The notes under the pieces are model-generated. The model made no database searches. It was given only the letters and a program-made list of their open reading frames with translations, and was not told the origin of the DNA. The position numbers were made by a program, and so were the translations under genes. Positions 1 through 6,151 of a DNA stretch of 6,461 nt are shown piece after piece. This DNA comes from Solobacterium sp. Its GTDB lineage: Bacteria; Bacillota_I; Bacilli_A; Erysipelotrichales; Erysipelotrichaceae. How positions within the stretch are numbered: position 1 is the stretch's first letter; each line of letters opens with the position of its first letter. Location of the stretch: the NCBI GenBank assembly GCA_016291725.1, contig JAEEYJ010000155.1, positions 1 through 6,461 on the forward strand, read 5' to 3'.

Positions 1-711
1 ATCACCGATGACACGGTTGTATACACATTGACGCAGAAAGCAGCGGAAAGGATCTTCCTGGAGCACTATGACTTCTACGGATTCGATCAGGTCAAAGGGG
101 TGGAGATTCTGGACGGGACAATCACGCAGACCATCGAGGAAGGTATGATTGCTGCAGAGGCGGCAGAGTTCCACGCTGCACTGTCCCAGAGCGGCGTGGA
201 TGTGGCCATCCTGTACCGATCAGAGACACAGAAGCTGCTGTTCGGTACAACAAAAGTGAACATCAGTGATGACCTGCGTGATGCACAGGCGGCTTATGTC
301 CACTACAGTGAAATCGATACGGATGCCATCAGTGATGCGGATGTAGAGGACGATGCGCCGGAGGAGACAGCGGAAGGCACCTTCCGCAAGCGCCTGGTCA
401 GCAGACTGGGCTACCGTACGGAAGACGGCAAAGTATATAAGAGCGAGTTCAATGACAGCGAAAGCTATACGATTGACTTCCCCAACCACCAGTTCACCTA
501 TACCAACTATTCCAGCAAGTATGTATACAACTGGGCAGGCGATGTAGGTGTCTTCGGTACATCGTGCACCTATGAGCTGAGCGATGGCACGCACAGCAGC
601 GATTGTGCGGAAGAAGTACTGAAGATGATCGAACAGGTAAAGCTGTATCTGCGGATGGAACTGTACTACTGCGGACTGTCGCTGGAAGATCTCCAGGCAG
701 AGAGCAAATGA
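1..711 (+). CDS. Unrecognised acidic protein, 5' end outside window (partial)
   Basis: The reading frame is open from the first base and ends at TGA 709-711, giving 236 visible residues. The gene therefore almost certainly begins upstream, and the TTG at 28 is probably an internal Leu codon. I do not recognise the family. The visible part has an alpha/beta-looking N-terminal stretch, an acidic Asp/Glu-rich linker around residues 100-126, and a C-terminal portion rich in Tyr, Ser, Thr and Asn (around residues 145-200) with two Cys about 20 residues apart. It ends in an amphipathic helix-like tail. The Tyr/Thr/Asn-rich segment would suit a surface or secreted protein, but no signal peptide can be judged because the N-terminus is missing. 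A hairpin terminator follows at 764-793, so it is transcriptionally separate from the transporter operon. It is clearly coding; its function is unknown. Confidence 0.75.
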   Translation: MTDDTVVYTLTQKAAERIFLEHYDFYGFDQVKGVEILDGTITQTIEEGMIAAEAAEFHAALSQSGVDVAILYRSETQKLLFGTTKVNISDDLRDAQAAYVHYSEIDTDAISDADVEDDAPEETAEGTFRKRLVSRLGYRTEDGKVYKSEFNDSESYTIDFPNHQFTYTNYSSKYVYNWAGDVGVFGTSCTYELSDGTHSSDCAEEVLKMIEQVKLYLRMELYYCGLSLEDLQAESK

Positions 712-763
712 AAACATTTTCAATAAATGCTGCAAACATCCTCGGAAAACAACGGAATAAGAA

Positions 764-793
764 AAACATTTCTTGCACAGAGAAATGTTTTTT
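764..793 (+). terminator. Intrinsic terminator of the upstream gene
   Basis: A perfect 10-bp stem (AAACATTTCT at 764-773 with AGAAATGTTT at 781-790) encloses a 7-base loop and runs into six T residues (788-793). It lies 53 bases after the stop at 711. The stem is AT-rich but uninterrupted, so it should work for + strand transcription. Confidence 0.75.
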
Positions 794-800
794 ATATAAT
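773..800 (+). promoter_or_regulatory. Probable sigma-A promoter of the T-box/ABC operon
   Basis: A consensus -10 box TATAAT lies at 795-800. A weak -35-like TTGCAC at 773-778 is separated from it by 16 bases. Transcription would start near 806-808, just before the first conserved T-box nucleotides (GATGAGGGAGAGTA from 813), which is where a T-box leader should begin. The -35 sits in the loop of the preceding terminator and the -10 directly follows its T tract. The -35 matches consensus only in TTG, so the -10 and its position carry most of the evidence. Confidence 0.6.
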
Positions 801-810
801 TCTATTATCA

Positions 811-1035
811 GCGATGAGGGAGAGTAGTACTTCCGCAGCGTCCATGAAGCGAGTCCCGGCAGGATGAGATGGGGATATGGACAGAAGAAGGAACGTGCTC
901 CGGAGCAGGCCGGTAAAGCGGCACGCAGTTCAGCGTTACGGACGAAGAGTGTCTGCCATGACGGGTTATATACTCTGGCAGGAAATTAGGTGGTACCGCG
1001 GTCAATACAGCCGTCCTTTTGCAGGACGGCTTTTT
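811..1035 (+). promoter_or_regulatory. T-box riboswitch (tRNA-sensing leader), probably arginine-specific
   Basis: The T-box sequence AGGTGGTACCGCGG is at 988-1001, with the tRNA acceptor-pairing bulge UGGU at 991-994. Stem I is recognisable: a lower helix GGAG 819-822 / CTCC 898-901, the loop-E strand AGTA 823-826, an upper helix GTCCAT 840-845 / ATGGAC 877-882, and an apical AGGATGAG at 861-868 like the conserved distal-loop motif. A further hairpin pairs CTGCCA 953-958 with TGGCAG 976-981. Antiterminator pairing (AGG 988-990 and GCGG 998-1001 with CCGTCCT 1011-1017) excludes the terminator stem, so uncharged tRNA should permit read-through. The specifier loop 3' strand reads GAACGTG at 891-897. 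Aligned with the glyQS-type arrangement, one purine between specifier and lower helix, the codon is CGU (894-896, Arg). ACG (Thr), AAC (Asn) and GUG (Val) are other registers. The T-box identity is certain; the amino acid is inferred. Confidence 0.93.
1009..1035 (+). terminator. T-box regulatory terminator
   Basis: AGCCGTCC (1009-1016) pairs with GGACGGCT (1024-1031) around a 7-base loop, followed by T residues through 1035. Its 5' arm contains the CCGTCC used by the antiterminator, so it is the OFF state of the T-box switch and not an operon end. Confidence 0.92.
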
Positions 1036-1058
1036 ATATCAAGGGGGGCAAAGGAAAT

Positions 1059-1139
1059 ATGGAGTACATCAAACGACGACGAAGCCGGAAAGAACGCTTC
1101 ATAGAATACAGACACAATGGAAAGGGAGAAAGAAAATGA
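1059..1139 (+). CDS. Putative Arg-rich leader peptide, 26 aa
   Basis: This small ORF lies between the T-box terminator and the binding-protein gene. ATG at 1059 is preceded by AAGGGGGG (1041-1048) and AAAGGAA (about 1050-1057), and the TGA at 1137-1139 overlaps the next gene's ATG (1136-1138) in an ATGA arrangement. The product starts MEYIKRRRSRKERF and has 7 Arg and 4 Lys in 26 residues. Codons 6-8 are CGA CGA CGA (1074-1082), followed by CGG, CGC and two AGA. Such an ORF could be a leader peptide whose translation reports arginyl-tRNA supply and is translationally coupled to the importer. The ribosome site for the binding protein (AAAGGGAG, about 1121-1128) lies inside it, so ribosome progress could affect initiation downstream. 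It could also be a chance ORF in a purine-rich leader; expression is not demonstrated. Confidence 0.5.
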   Translation: MEYIKRRRSRKERFIEYRHNGKGERK

Positions 1140-2140
1140 AAAAGATTGTGAATAAGGCTATGGCCTGCCTGCTGGCTCTGAGCATGATCGGATGCAGCAA
1201 CGGTACAAATGAACCTGAAACAAAGAAAACCGAACTGGAACTGGTGGCGACACTGGACCAGGCAATCCTGGGACTGGCTTCCGGCAAGTGCGATGCCGTC
1301 GCTCTGGACGGCACAACAGCCCAGAACTATGTCAACCAGTCTGACGGCGAGTTCGTCATGACCGGCATCAACTTCGACCTGACGATGTACGGCGAGCACG
1401 AAGGAAACGTCGCAGCCGCGAAGAAGGGTGAGACAGAATTCATGGCTGCCATCAACAAGTGCATCGAGAAAGCAACGACGACATTCGTTGATCCGGCATT
1501 CCCGCACACCTACTACACAACATGGGTAGCGATCGCGAAGAAGCAGAGCGGTACAGAAGATGAAGAAGCAGAGAAGATCCTTGCGGATCTGGGTGTACCG
1601 ATCTGGAATGACACACCGGTTGATGCAACATACAACTACCTCGTTGACACAACCGATCTCGAAAAGCCGGAGCTGGATCTCTCCAACCCGACAGGCAAGC
1701 TGAAGGAAGTCCTGGACAAGGGAACACTGGTCATTGCGACATCTCCGGACTACCCGGCAGCGGAGTTCATCACGGAAGACGGCGTCGTATACGGCAACGA
1801 AATGATGCTGGCGAAGTATATTGCGGACTGCCTGGGTGTAGACCTGGTCATTGAGACAATGGACTTCAACGCGGTTCTGACAGCGGTTGATACAGGCAAG
1901 GTTGATCTGGCGCTTTCCGGATTCGGCTGGAAGGAAGACAGAGAAGAAGCGTTCGAGCTGAGCCTCGGCTACATCGGTGATTCCTCCGTTTCGTTCCACA
2001 CACTGATCGTTCCGGCAGCGGATGCGGACAAGTACCACAGTCTGGAAGACTTCCTCGGTACACACATCATGGCCCAGGCAAACTCTCTGCAGGAGATGTA
2101 TGTAAGGGATCAGATCCTCGCGCTGGAAGAGGGAGAGTAA
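1136..2140 (+). CDS. Amino acid ABC transporter substrate-binding lipoprotein with circularly permuted domain order
   Basis: This 334-aa extracellular lipoprotein should bind an amino acid, probably arginine or another cationic one, and deliver it to the permease and ATPase downstream. The start is ATG 1136, with AAAGGGAG about 8 bases upstream and a lipoprotein signal at residues 1-20 (MKK, hydrophobic stretch, lipobox SMIGC, lipidated C20). The domain order is odd. Residues 33-138 match the C-terminal half of the periplasmic binding protein type II family: a SGKCDAVALDG motif (49-59), an EGNVAAAKKGETEF strand-turn-helix (89-102), and a final YYTTW helix (126-130). An acidic linker follows (139-186). 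Residues 187-334 then match the family's N-terminal half: GKLKEVLDKGTLVIATSPDY (187-206), GKVDLALSG (254-262) with the ligand-carboxylate Arg in KEDR (R269), and SLEDFLG (302-308). The protein stops just after the first lobe-2 helix (SLQEMYVRDQ, 317-326). Ligand residues R269 and D58 are both kept. There is no sign of frameshift. Confidence 0.9.
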   Translation: MKKIVNKAMACLLALSMIGCSNGTNEPETKKTELELVATLDQAILGLASGKCDAVALDGTTAQNYVNQSDGEFVMTGINFDLTMYGEHEGNVAAAKKGETEFMAAINKCIEKATTTFVDPAFPHTYYTTWVAIAKKQSGTEDEEAEKILADLGVPIWNDTPVDATYNYLVDTTDLEKPELDLSNPTGKLKEVLDKGTLVIATSPDYPAAEFITEDGVVYGNEMMLAKYIADCLGVDLVIETMDFNAVLTAVDTGKVDLALSGFGWKEDREEAFELSLGYIGDSSVSFHTLIVPAADADKYHSLEDFLGTHIMAQANSLQEMYVRDQILALEEGE

Positions 2141-2146
2141 TCCATC

Positions 2147-2818
2147 ATGGGACTCGGACCGAGTATCATTGATGTATTTCTGGAATACTGGCCGATCTTT
2201 CTGAAGGGTGCTATCGGAACACTGCGGTTCTCGTTTATCGCAGTGTTCTTCGGCAGTATCCTCGGCTGCCTGGTGTCCTTCCTGCGCCTCTCGAAGATCA
2301 AGGTGCTGGAGACCGTGTCTTCGGTCTATGTAACGGTGCTGAGAGGTACGCCTCTGCTGGTTCAGATGTACATTGCGTACTTCTTCCTGCCGATCGCGTT
2401 CCCGATCATGAACAACCTTTCCAAGGTGACCTATGTTCTGATCGCGCTGATCCTGAACTCAAGCGCCTATGTTTCGGAAATCATCCGCGGCGGCATCAAT
2501 TCCGTGGACAAGGGACAGACAGAAGCCGCAAGATCATTGGGCATGACAGCGAAGAACACCATGATCCGCATTGTACTGCCGCAGGCGATCAAGAATATTC
2601 TGCCGGCGCTGGCAAACGAATACATTGCCATGATCAAGGAAACATCCATGGCCGGAACCTTCATGCTGTATGAGCTTATGTACACCCGGGTACTGCTGGC
2701 GAACAAGTTCCTGATCTGGCAGCCGCTGTTCATCATTGCGGGTATCTATCTGGTTATGACAACAGTGCTGACCTACGGGGTCAGAATGCTGGAAAGGAGG
2801 CTGAGCGTCAGTGATTGA
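2147..2818 (+). CDS. Polar amino acid ABC transporter permease (HisM/GlnP type)
   Basis: This 223-aa inner membrane permease would form the translocation pore, presumably as a homodimer because only one permease gene is present. Hydrophobic segments lie around residues 20-45, 58-88, 94-110, 150-165 and 190-212. [13 protein letters not shown] at 18-30 is typical of the family's N-terminal signature. RGTPLLVQ (66-73) is characteristic of the His/Glu/Gln/Arg/opine permeases. The cytoplasmic EAA coupling loop reads EAARSLGM (126-133) and continues to [12 protein letters not shown] (144-155). The length is normal for single-permease systems of this family. The ATG at 2147 lies 6 bases after the binding-protein stop, and its GGGAG (2130s) overlaps the end of that gene. 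The last codons overlap the ATPase gene by 8 bases. The family call is very secure; the substrate is inferred from the leader. Confidence 0.96.
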   Translation: MGLGPSIIDVFLEYWPIFLKGAIGTLRFSFIAVFFGSILGCLVSFLRLSKIKVLETVSSVYVTVLRGTPLLVQMYIAYFFLPIAFPIMNNLSKVTYVLIALILNSSAYVSEIIRGGINSVDKGQTEAARSLGMTAKNTMIRIVLPQAIKNILPALANEYIAMIKETSMAGTFMLYELMYTRVLLANKFLIWQPLFIIAGIYLVMTTVLTYGVRMLERRLSVSD

Positions 2819-3554
2819 AGTCGGTGATGTATTGATTGAAACGAAGGATCTGCGCAAGAGCTTCGGTGATCTGGAAGTACTGAAAGGCATCAATGAAGTT
2901 ATCCGCAAGGGTGAAGTCGTCGCTGTCATCGGTGCATCCGGCGGTGGAAAGTCAACATTCCTGCGCTGTCTGAATATGCTGGAAGAGCCTACAGGCGGCC
3001 AGGTCATCTTCGAAGGGAATATTCTGGATGCCAAGAGCACCAACCTGAACCTGCACCGGCAGAAGATCGGCATGGTCTTCCAGCAGTTCAATGTCTTCCC
3101 GCACCTGACGGTGCTGGACAATATCACCATTACCCCGATACTGGAAAAGAAGGTGAAGAAGGAAGACGCAGAGAAGGAAGCGTATGAGCTTCTCAGGCGC
3201 ATCGGCATGGAAGACAAGGCCAATGAATATCCCCGGAAGCTCTCCGGCGGACAGAAGCAGCGTCTGGCGATCGTACGTGCCATGGCGATGCACCCGGACA
3301 TCATGCTGTTTGATGAACCGACCAGTGCCCTGGACCCGGAAATGGTCAAGGAAGTACTGGAAGTCATCCGGGAACTGACCAGGTCCGGGATGACCTGTGT
3401 CATCGTCACCCATGAGATGGGCTTTGCCAGAGAGATTGCAGACCGTGTTCTCTTCATCGACGGCGGCATCATCGTCGAGGAAGGAACACCGGAAGAGGTG
3501 TTTGAACATCCGAAGAATGAACGTACCAAGGAGTTCCTCTCCAAGGTACTCTGA
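2811..3554 (+). CDS. Polar amino acid ABC transporter ATP-binding protein (GlnQ/HisP/ArtP type)
   Basis: This 247-aa cytoplasmic ATPase powers the importer. All catalytic motifs are present: Walker [10 protein letters not shown] (41-49), Q-loop [10 protein letters not shown] (89-98), ABC signature LSGGQKQR (144-151), Walker B IMLFDE (164-169), D-loop SALD (172-175) and switch His in VTHE (H201). FNVFPHLT and the C-terminal [12 protein letters not shown] are hallmarks of the polar amino acid subfamily. The Walker A has Gly where Ser is more common before GKST, which still fits GxxGxGKS/T. The start is GTG 2811, chosen because AAAGGAGG (2793-2800) sits 10 bases upstream; it overlaps the permease end by 8 bases, suggesting translational coupling. 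It is the last gene of the operon, with the terminator directly at its stop. Confidence 0.97.
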   Translation: MIEVGDVLIETKDLRKSFGDLEVLKGINEVIRKGEVVAVIGASGGGKSTFLRCLNMLEEPTGGQVIFEGNILDAKSTNLNLHRQKIGMVFQQFNVFPHLTVLDNITITPILEKKVKKEDAEKEAYELLRRIGMEDKANEYPRKLSGGQKQRLAIVRAMAMHPDIMLFDEPTSALDPEMVKEVLEVIRELTRSGMTCVIVTHEMGFAREIADRVLFIDGGIIVEEGTPEEVFEHPKNERTKEFLSKVL

Positions 3555-3576
3555 GTCCGGGTAACCGGACTTTTTT
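3554..3576 (+). terminator. Intrinsic terminator of the ABC importer operon
   Basis: AGTCCGG (3554-3560) pairs perfectly with CCGGACT (3565-3571) around a GTAA tetraloop and continues into T residues through 3576. The first stem base is the last base of the ATPase stop codon, so there is no intergenic slack. Confidence 0.9.
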
Positions 3577-3580
3577 ACTG

Positions 3581-3586
3581 TATAAT
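3581..3586 (+). promoter_or_regulatory. Candidate -10 box for the TPR/DUF4037/radical SAM operon
   Basis: A perfect TATAAT, preceded by TG, sits 4 bases after the terminator T tract and 27 bases before the next ATG. A start near 3593 would leave a leader of about 20 bases carrying AAGGGAGG (3599-3606). No good -35 is visible at 16-18 bases upstream, where the terminator stem lies. The promoter therefore rests on the -10, its adjacent TG and its position. Confidence 0.5.
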
Positions 3587-3612
3587 GGATATGCAGTGAA
3601 GGGAGGCAGCGT

Positions 3613-4449
3613 ATGAAGAAGGAAGGCTGGCTTGCCAAGGAAGACTATGAAGAACCGGTCTGTCTACTGGACGGGATCCCGGACAAACCGAGGAATGTAA
3701 AGCCGGTGCCGCAGCAGCGGATCATGGAGAAAGTGGAAGAATACATGAGCCGCAGGGACTATGCGGCGGTAGAGAAGCATCTGCTGTACTGGCTGGAGGA
3801 AGCGAAGCTCGGCAATGATGAACGCGGAGAGCTGATGATCCGGAATGAACTGATCGGACACTACCGGAAATCCGGGAAGCGGGAGGAAGCGTTTGCTCAG
3901 GTGGATCAGGCGCTTGCACTGGTGGATGCCCTGGATTACGGAGAAACAATCAGTGCAGGGACGACGTATGTGAATGCCGCAACGGCTCTGAACGCTTTCG
4001 GAGACAATATCCGTGCCCTCGCACTGTTCCATAAAGCAAAGGACATCTACGAAAGCGCAAAGCACATTGATCCTGTCCTGCTGGGCGGTCTGTACAACAA
4101 CATGGCCCTGGTCTGCCGGGAAGTGAAGGACTACGCACAGGCGCATACGCTGTACGCACAGGCATTCAGAATGATGGGTACGGTGGAGAACGGTGCCCTG
4201 GAGCAGGCAATCACCTGCCTCAATGAGGCAGACCTGTACGCGGATGAACTCGGCGCGGAGGAAGCGGAGCACAGGGTGTTTGAACTGCTGGATCAGGCAG
4301 AGGAGCTGCTGGACACAGAAGGAATACCGCACAACGGATACTATGCCTTTGTATGTGAGAAGTGCGCGCCTGCCTTTGCCCATTACGGATACTTCCTGAC
4401 AGCCCGGCGGCTGGAGGAACAGGCAAAGGAGATCTATGAACGGGATTGA
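3613..4449 (+). CDS. Tetratricopeptide repeat (TPR) protein
   Basis: This 278-aa, mostly helical, probably cytoplasmic protein has no signal peptide or membrane segment. After a non-repeat N-terminus (1-33, with PDKPRNVKPVPQQ), about five or six TPR-like helical pairs can be followed, at roughly 34-66, 74-107, 115-148, 157-189, 197-235 and 243-276. The clearest is LYNNMALVCREVKDYAQAHT starting at 160, which carries the small-residue and aromatic spacing of the TPR consensus. TPR arrays bind partner proteins or peptides, and the natural candidate partner is the overlapping downstream DUF4037 protein. The start ATG 3613 has AAGGGAGG six bases upstream. Its end overlaps the next gene by 14 bases. 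The precise role is unknown; I see no enzymatic motif. Confidence 0.88.
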   Translation: MKKEGWLAKEDYEEPVCLLDGIPDKPRNVKPVPQQRIMEKVEEYMSRRDYAAVEKHLLYWLEEAKLGNDERGELMIRNELIGHYRKSGKREEAFAQVDQALALVDALDYGETISAGTTYVNAATALNAFGDNIRALALFHKAKDIYESAKHIDPVLLGGLYNNMALVCREVKDYAQAHTLYAQAFRMMGTVENGALEQAITCLNEADLYADELGAEEAEHRVFELLDQAEELLDTEGIPHNGYYAFVCEKCAPAFAHYGYFLTARRLEEQAKEIYERD

Positions 4450-5371
4450 TCTTTCTAGGGAGTACTACGAACTGTACGGAAAACCGATGCTGGAGGAACA
4501 GTTCCCGGAGCTGCTGCCGTATCTGGCCTGCGGGGTATGCGGGAGCGGATCGGAGAGCTTCGGCTATGATGATGAAATATCCCGTGACCACGATTATGAA
4601 CCGGGCTTCATCATTTTCCTGCCCCGTGAGGATCTGGTGGACAGACGCAGTGCGTTCCTGCTGGAGCGGGCATACGCGAAGCTGCCGAAGGAATACAAAG
4701 GGCTGAAGCGCTCTCTGATGGCGCCGGCAGGCGGCAGAAGACGCGGAGTACTGCGTACGGCGGAGTTCTTCGTGGACAAGTGCGGTGTACCGGACGGTGT
4801 GCTCAATACATCGCAATGGCTGAGGGTGCCGGAACACGCACTGGCCGAAGCGGTGAACGGAGCACTGTTCGCTGATCCCTACGGTGAAGTGACAAGGATC
4901 CGGGAGCGTCTGGCATTCTGGCCGGAGGATATCGCCCGGAAGAAGCTGGCCGGAGCGGTCTATCTCATGGGGCAGGCCGGAGAGTACAACTATCCGCGCT
5001 GCCTGGCACATGGTGAGAGCGGTGCCGCACAGCTGGCGGTCCATGAGTTCGCGGACTGCGCCATGGAAGCGGTGTTCCTGCTGAACCGGAAGTACCGGCC
5101 GTACTACAAATGGCGTTTCCGGGCACTGCGGCAATTGTCTGTTCTGGCAGAAGAAGCGGAACGGTTCGAGTATCTGCTCACCACGGACAACGCACAGTCA
5201 GCGGAGGAAAAACTAAAGGTGATCAGGGAGGTCACAGAAGATATACTGGAAGAGGTACAGGGACAGGGATGGGTACAGGACTGCCGTGATGCCGGTACGT
5301 GCGCAATGAAGCTGAATGACAGCGTACAGGATCCGCAGATCCGCAGCCTGCACATCCTTGCGGCATACTAG
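4436..5371 (+). CDS. DUF4037-type protein, putative nucleotidyltransferase-fold
   Basis: This is a 311-aa soluble protein. The N-terminal part contains GSGSESFGYDDEISRDHDYE (37-56). This resembles the nucleotidyltransferase superfamily pattern of a GS motif followed by a D-x-D pair (D52, D54) that would hold catalytic metal, and is the hallmark I associate with DUF4037. The helical C-terminal half contains LNRKYRPYYKWRFRAL (216-231), a basic and aromatic segment also typical of this family. An NTase domain followed by a helical bundle recalls aminoglycoside nucleotidyltransferase and MNT/HEPN layouts, but the substrate is unknown and no activity is claimed. ATG 4436 is preceded by AAAGGAG 4 bases upstream and lies 14 bases inside the TPR gene, suggesting coupled translation. 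The radical SAM gene follows after 12 bases. Confidence 0.8.
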   Translation: MNGIDLSREYYELYGKPMLEEQFPELLPYLACGVCGSGSESFGYDDEISRDHDYEPGFIIFLPREDLVDRRSAFLLERAYAKLPKEYKGLKRSLMAPAGGRRRGVLRTAEFFVDKCGVPDGVLNTSQWLRVPEHALAEAVNGALFADPYGEVTRIRERLAFWPEDIARKKLAGAVYLMGQAGEYNYPRCLAHGESGAAQLAVHEFADCAMEAVFLLNRKYRPYYKWRFRALRQLSVLAEEAERFEYLLTTDNAQSAEEKLKVIREVTEDILEEVQGQGWVQDCRDAGTCAMKLNDSVQDPQIRSLHILAAY

Positions 5372-5383
5372 GAGGAAAAGAAC

Positions 5384-6076
5384 ATGTTGATCTATGGACT
5401 GCAGAAAATGACGCTGCTGGACTATCCGGAGCACGTAGCATGCACGGTGTTTCTGAGCGGGTGCGATATGCGCTGCCCGTTCTGCCATAATTTCGAACTG
5501 GTGGACGGTACTGCGCCGGCAGTAATGACGGATGATGAATTCTTTGCGTTTCTGGACAAACGGCACGGGCTGCTGGACGCCGTAGCGATTACAGGCGGAG
5601 AGCCTTGCGTGACCCGGGGACTGCCGGCGTTCATCCGGAAGATCCGGGAAAAAGGCTTCGGTGTCAAGCTGGACACCAACGGTCTGCATCCGGATATGGT
5701 CAGAAGGCTGCTGGATGAGCATCTGGTGGATTACATTGCGATGGATATCAAGAATTCACCGGACAAGTACGCTGAGACAGCCGGCGTGCTGCATGTCAAT
5801 CTGGATGTCATCAGGGAAACGATCGATCTGCTGCGGAATTCCGGCATTGATTACGAATTCCGCACGACAGTTGTCAAGGAATTCCATGATGAGGAGGACT
5901 TCCCGCAGATGGCGAAAATGATCGAAGGTGCAAAGCACTACTATCTGCAGCAGTTCACCGACCGGGATACGGTACCGTTTGAAGGCTTCCACGCACACAG
6001 TGCGGAAGACATGAAGCGCTTTGCAGAACTGGTGCGTCCGTATGTTCAGGATGTACAGCTCAGGGGTGTGGAGTAG
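5384..6076 (+). CDS. nrdG: Anaerobic ribonucleotide reductase activating protein, NrdG2-like radical SAM enzyme
   Basis: This 230-aa radical SAM activase would use a [4Fe-4S] cluster and S-adenosylmethionine to install a glycyl radical on a partner enzyme, in this subfamily usually the anaerobic ribonucleoside-triphosphate reductase NrdD. The cluster motif is CDMRCPFC (C27, C31, C34: CX3CX2C), followed by HN. The SAM-binding GGEP is at 71-74, with VKLDTNG (93-99) and DYIAMDIKNS (115-124) as later strands of the partial barrel. The opening LIYGLQKMTLLDYPE is the typical NrdG2 (TIGR02495-like) N-terminus, and the length fits that group. ATG 5384 has AGGAGG (5370-5375) overlapping the stop of the preceding gene, so it is very likely cotranscribed with DUF4037. 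No nrdD is visible in the window, so the actual partner is unproven. The family is secure; NrdD as target is inferred. Confidence 0.9.
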   Translation: MLIYGLQKMTLLDYPEHVACTVFLSGCDMRCPFCHNFELVDGTAPAVMTDDEFFAFLDKRHGLLDAVAITGGEPCVTRGLPAFIRKIREKGFGVKLDTNGLHPDMVRRLLDEHLVDYIAMDIKNSPDKYAETAGVLHVNLDVIRETIDLLRNSGIDYEFRTTVVKEFHDEEDFPQMAKMIEGAKHYYLQQFTDRDTVPFEGFHAHSAEDMKRFAELVRPYVQDVQLRGVE

Positions 6077-6151
6077 CGCGAAAAAGCATCAGTCCAACAG
6101 TGCAGAACAGATACACATGATCCGTTTGCCTGCTGATGAAACATGTGGCAT

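Noticed and set aside
28..30. TTG as true start of the first coding region
   Set aside because: The frame is open to base 1 and no ribosome binding site precedes the TTG, so the gene most likely enters from outside the window.
1019..1135. Upstream extension of the binding-protein frame to a start inside the T-box terminator
   Set aside because: It would begin in the terminator hairpin and put 39 residues ahead of a textbook lipoprotein signal. ATG 1136 has its own ribosome site.
1034..2065. Long reverse-strand open frame (343 codons) opposite the binding-protein gene
   Set aside because: It is the antisense shadow of a clearly coding + strand gene, has a Cys/Arg/Val-rich composition without recognisable motifs, and crosses the T-box-to-gene leader.
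2120..2180. Frameshift hiding the rest of the binding protein after its stop
   Set aside because: Only 6 bases separate the stop from the permease ATG, and the permease N-terminus is in a different, intact frame with family-typical sequence. There is no room for the missing half, which is instead at the protein's N-terminus.
2534..3544. Reverse-strand open frame of 336 codons opposite the permease and ATPase
   Set aside because: The + strand carries complete ABC motifs in the same interval. The antisense product is low-complexity Ser/Arg/Met-rich with no family resemblance.
4220..5134. Reverse-strand open frame of 304 codons opposite the TPR and DUF4037 genes
   Set aside because: It spans the junction of two good + strand genes and shows only composition-driven Pro/Arg/Gln-rich sequence.
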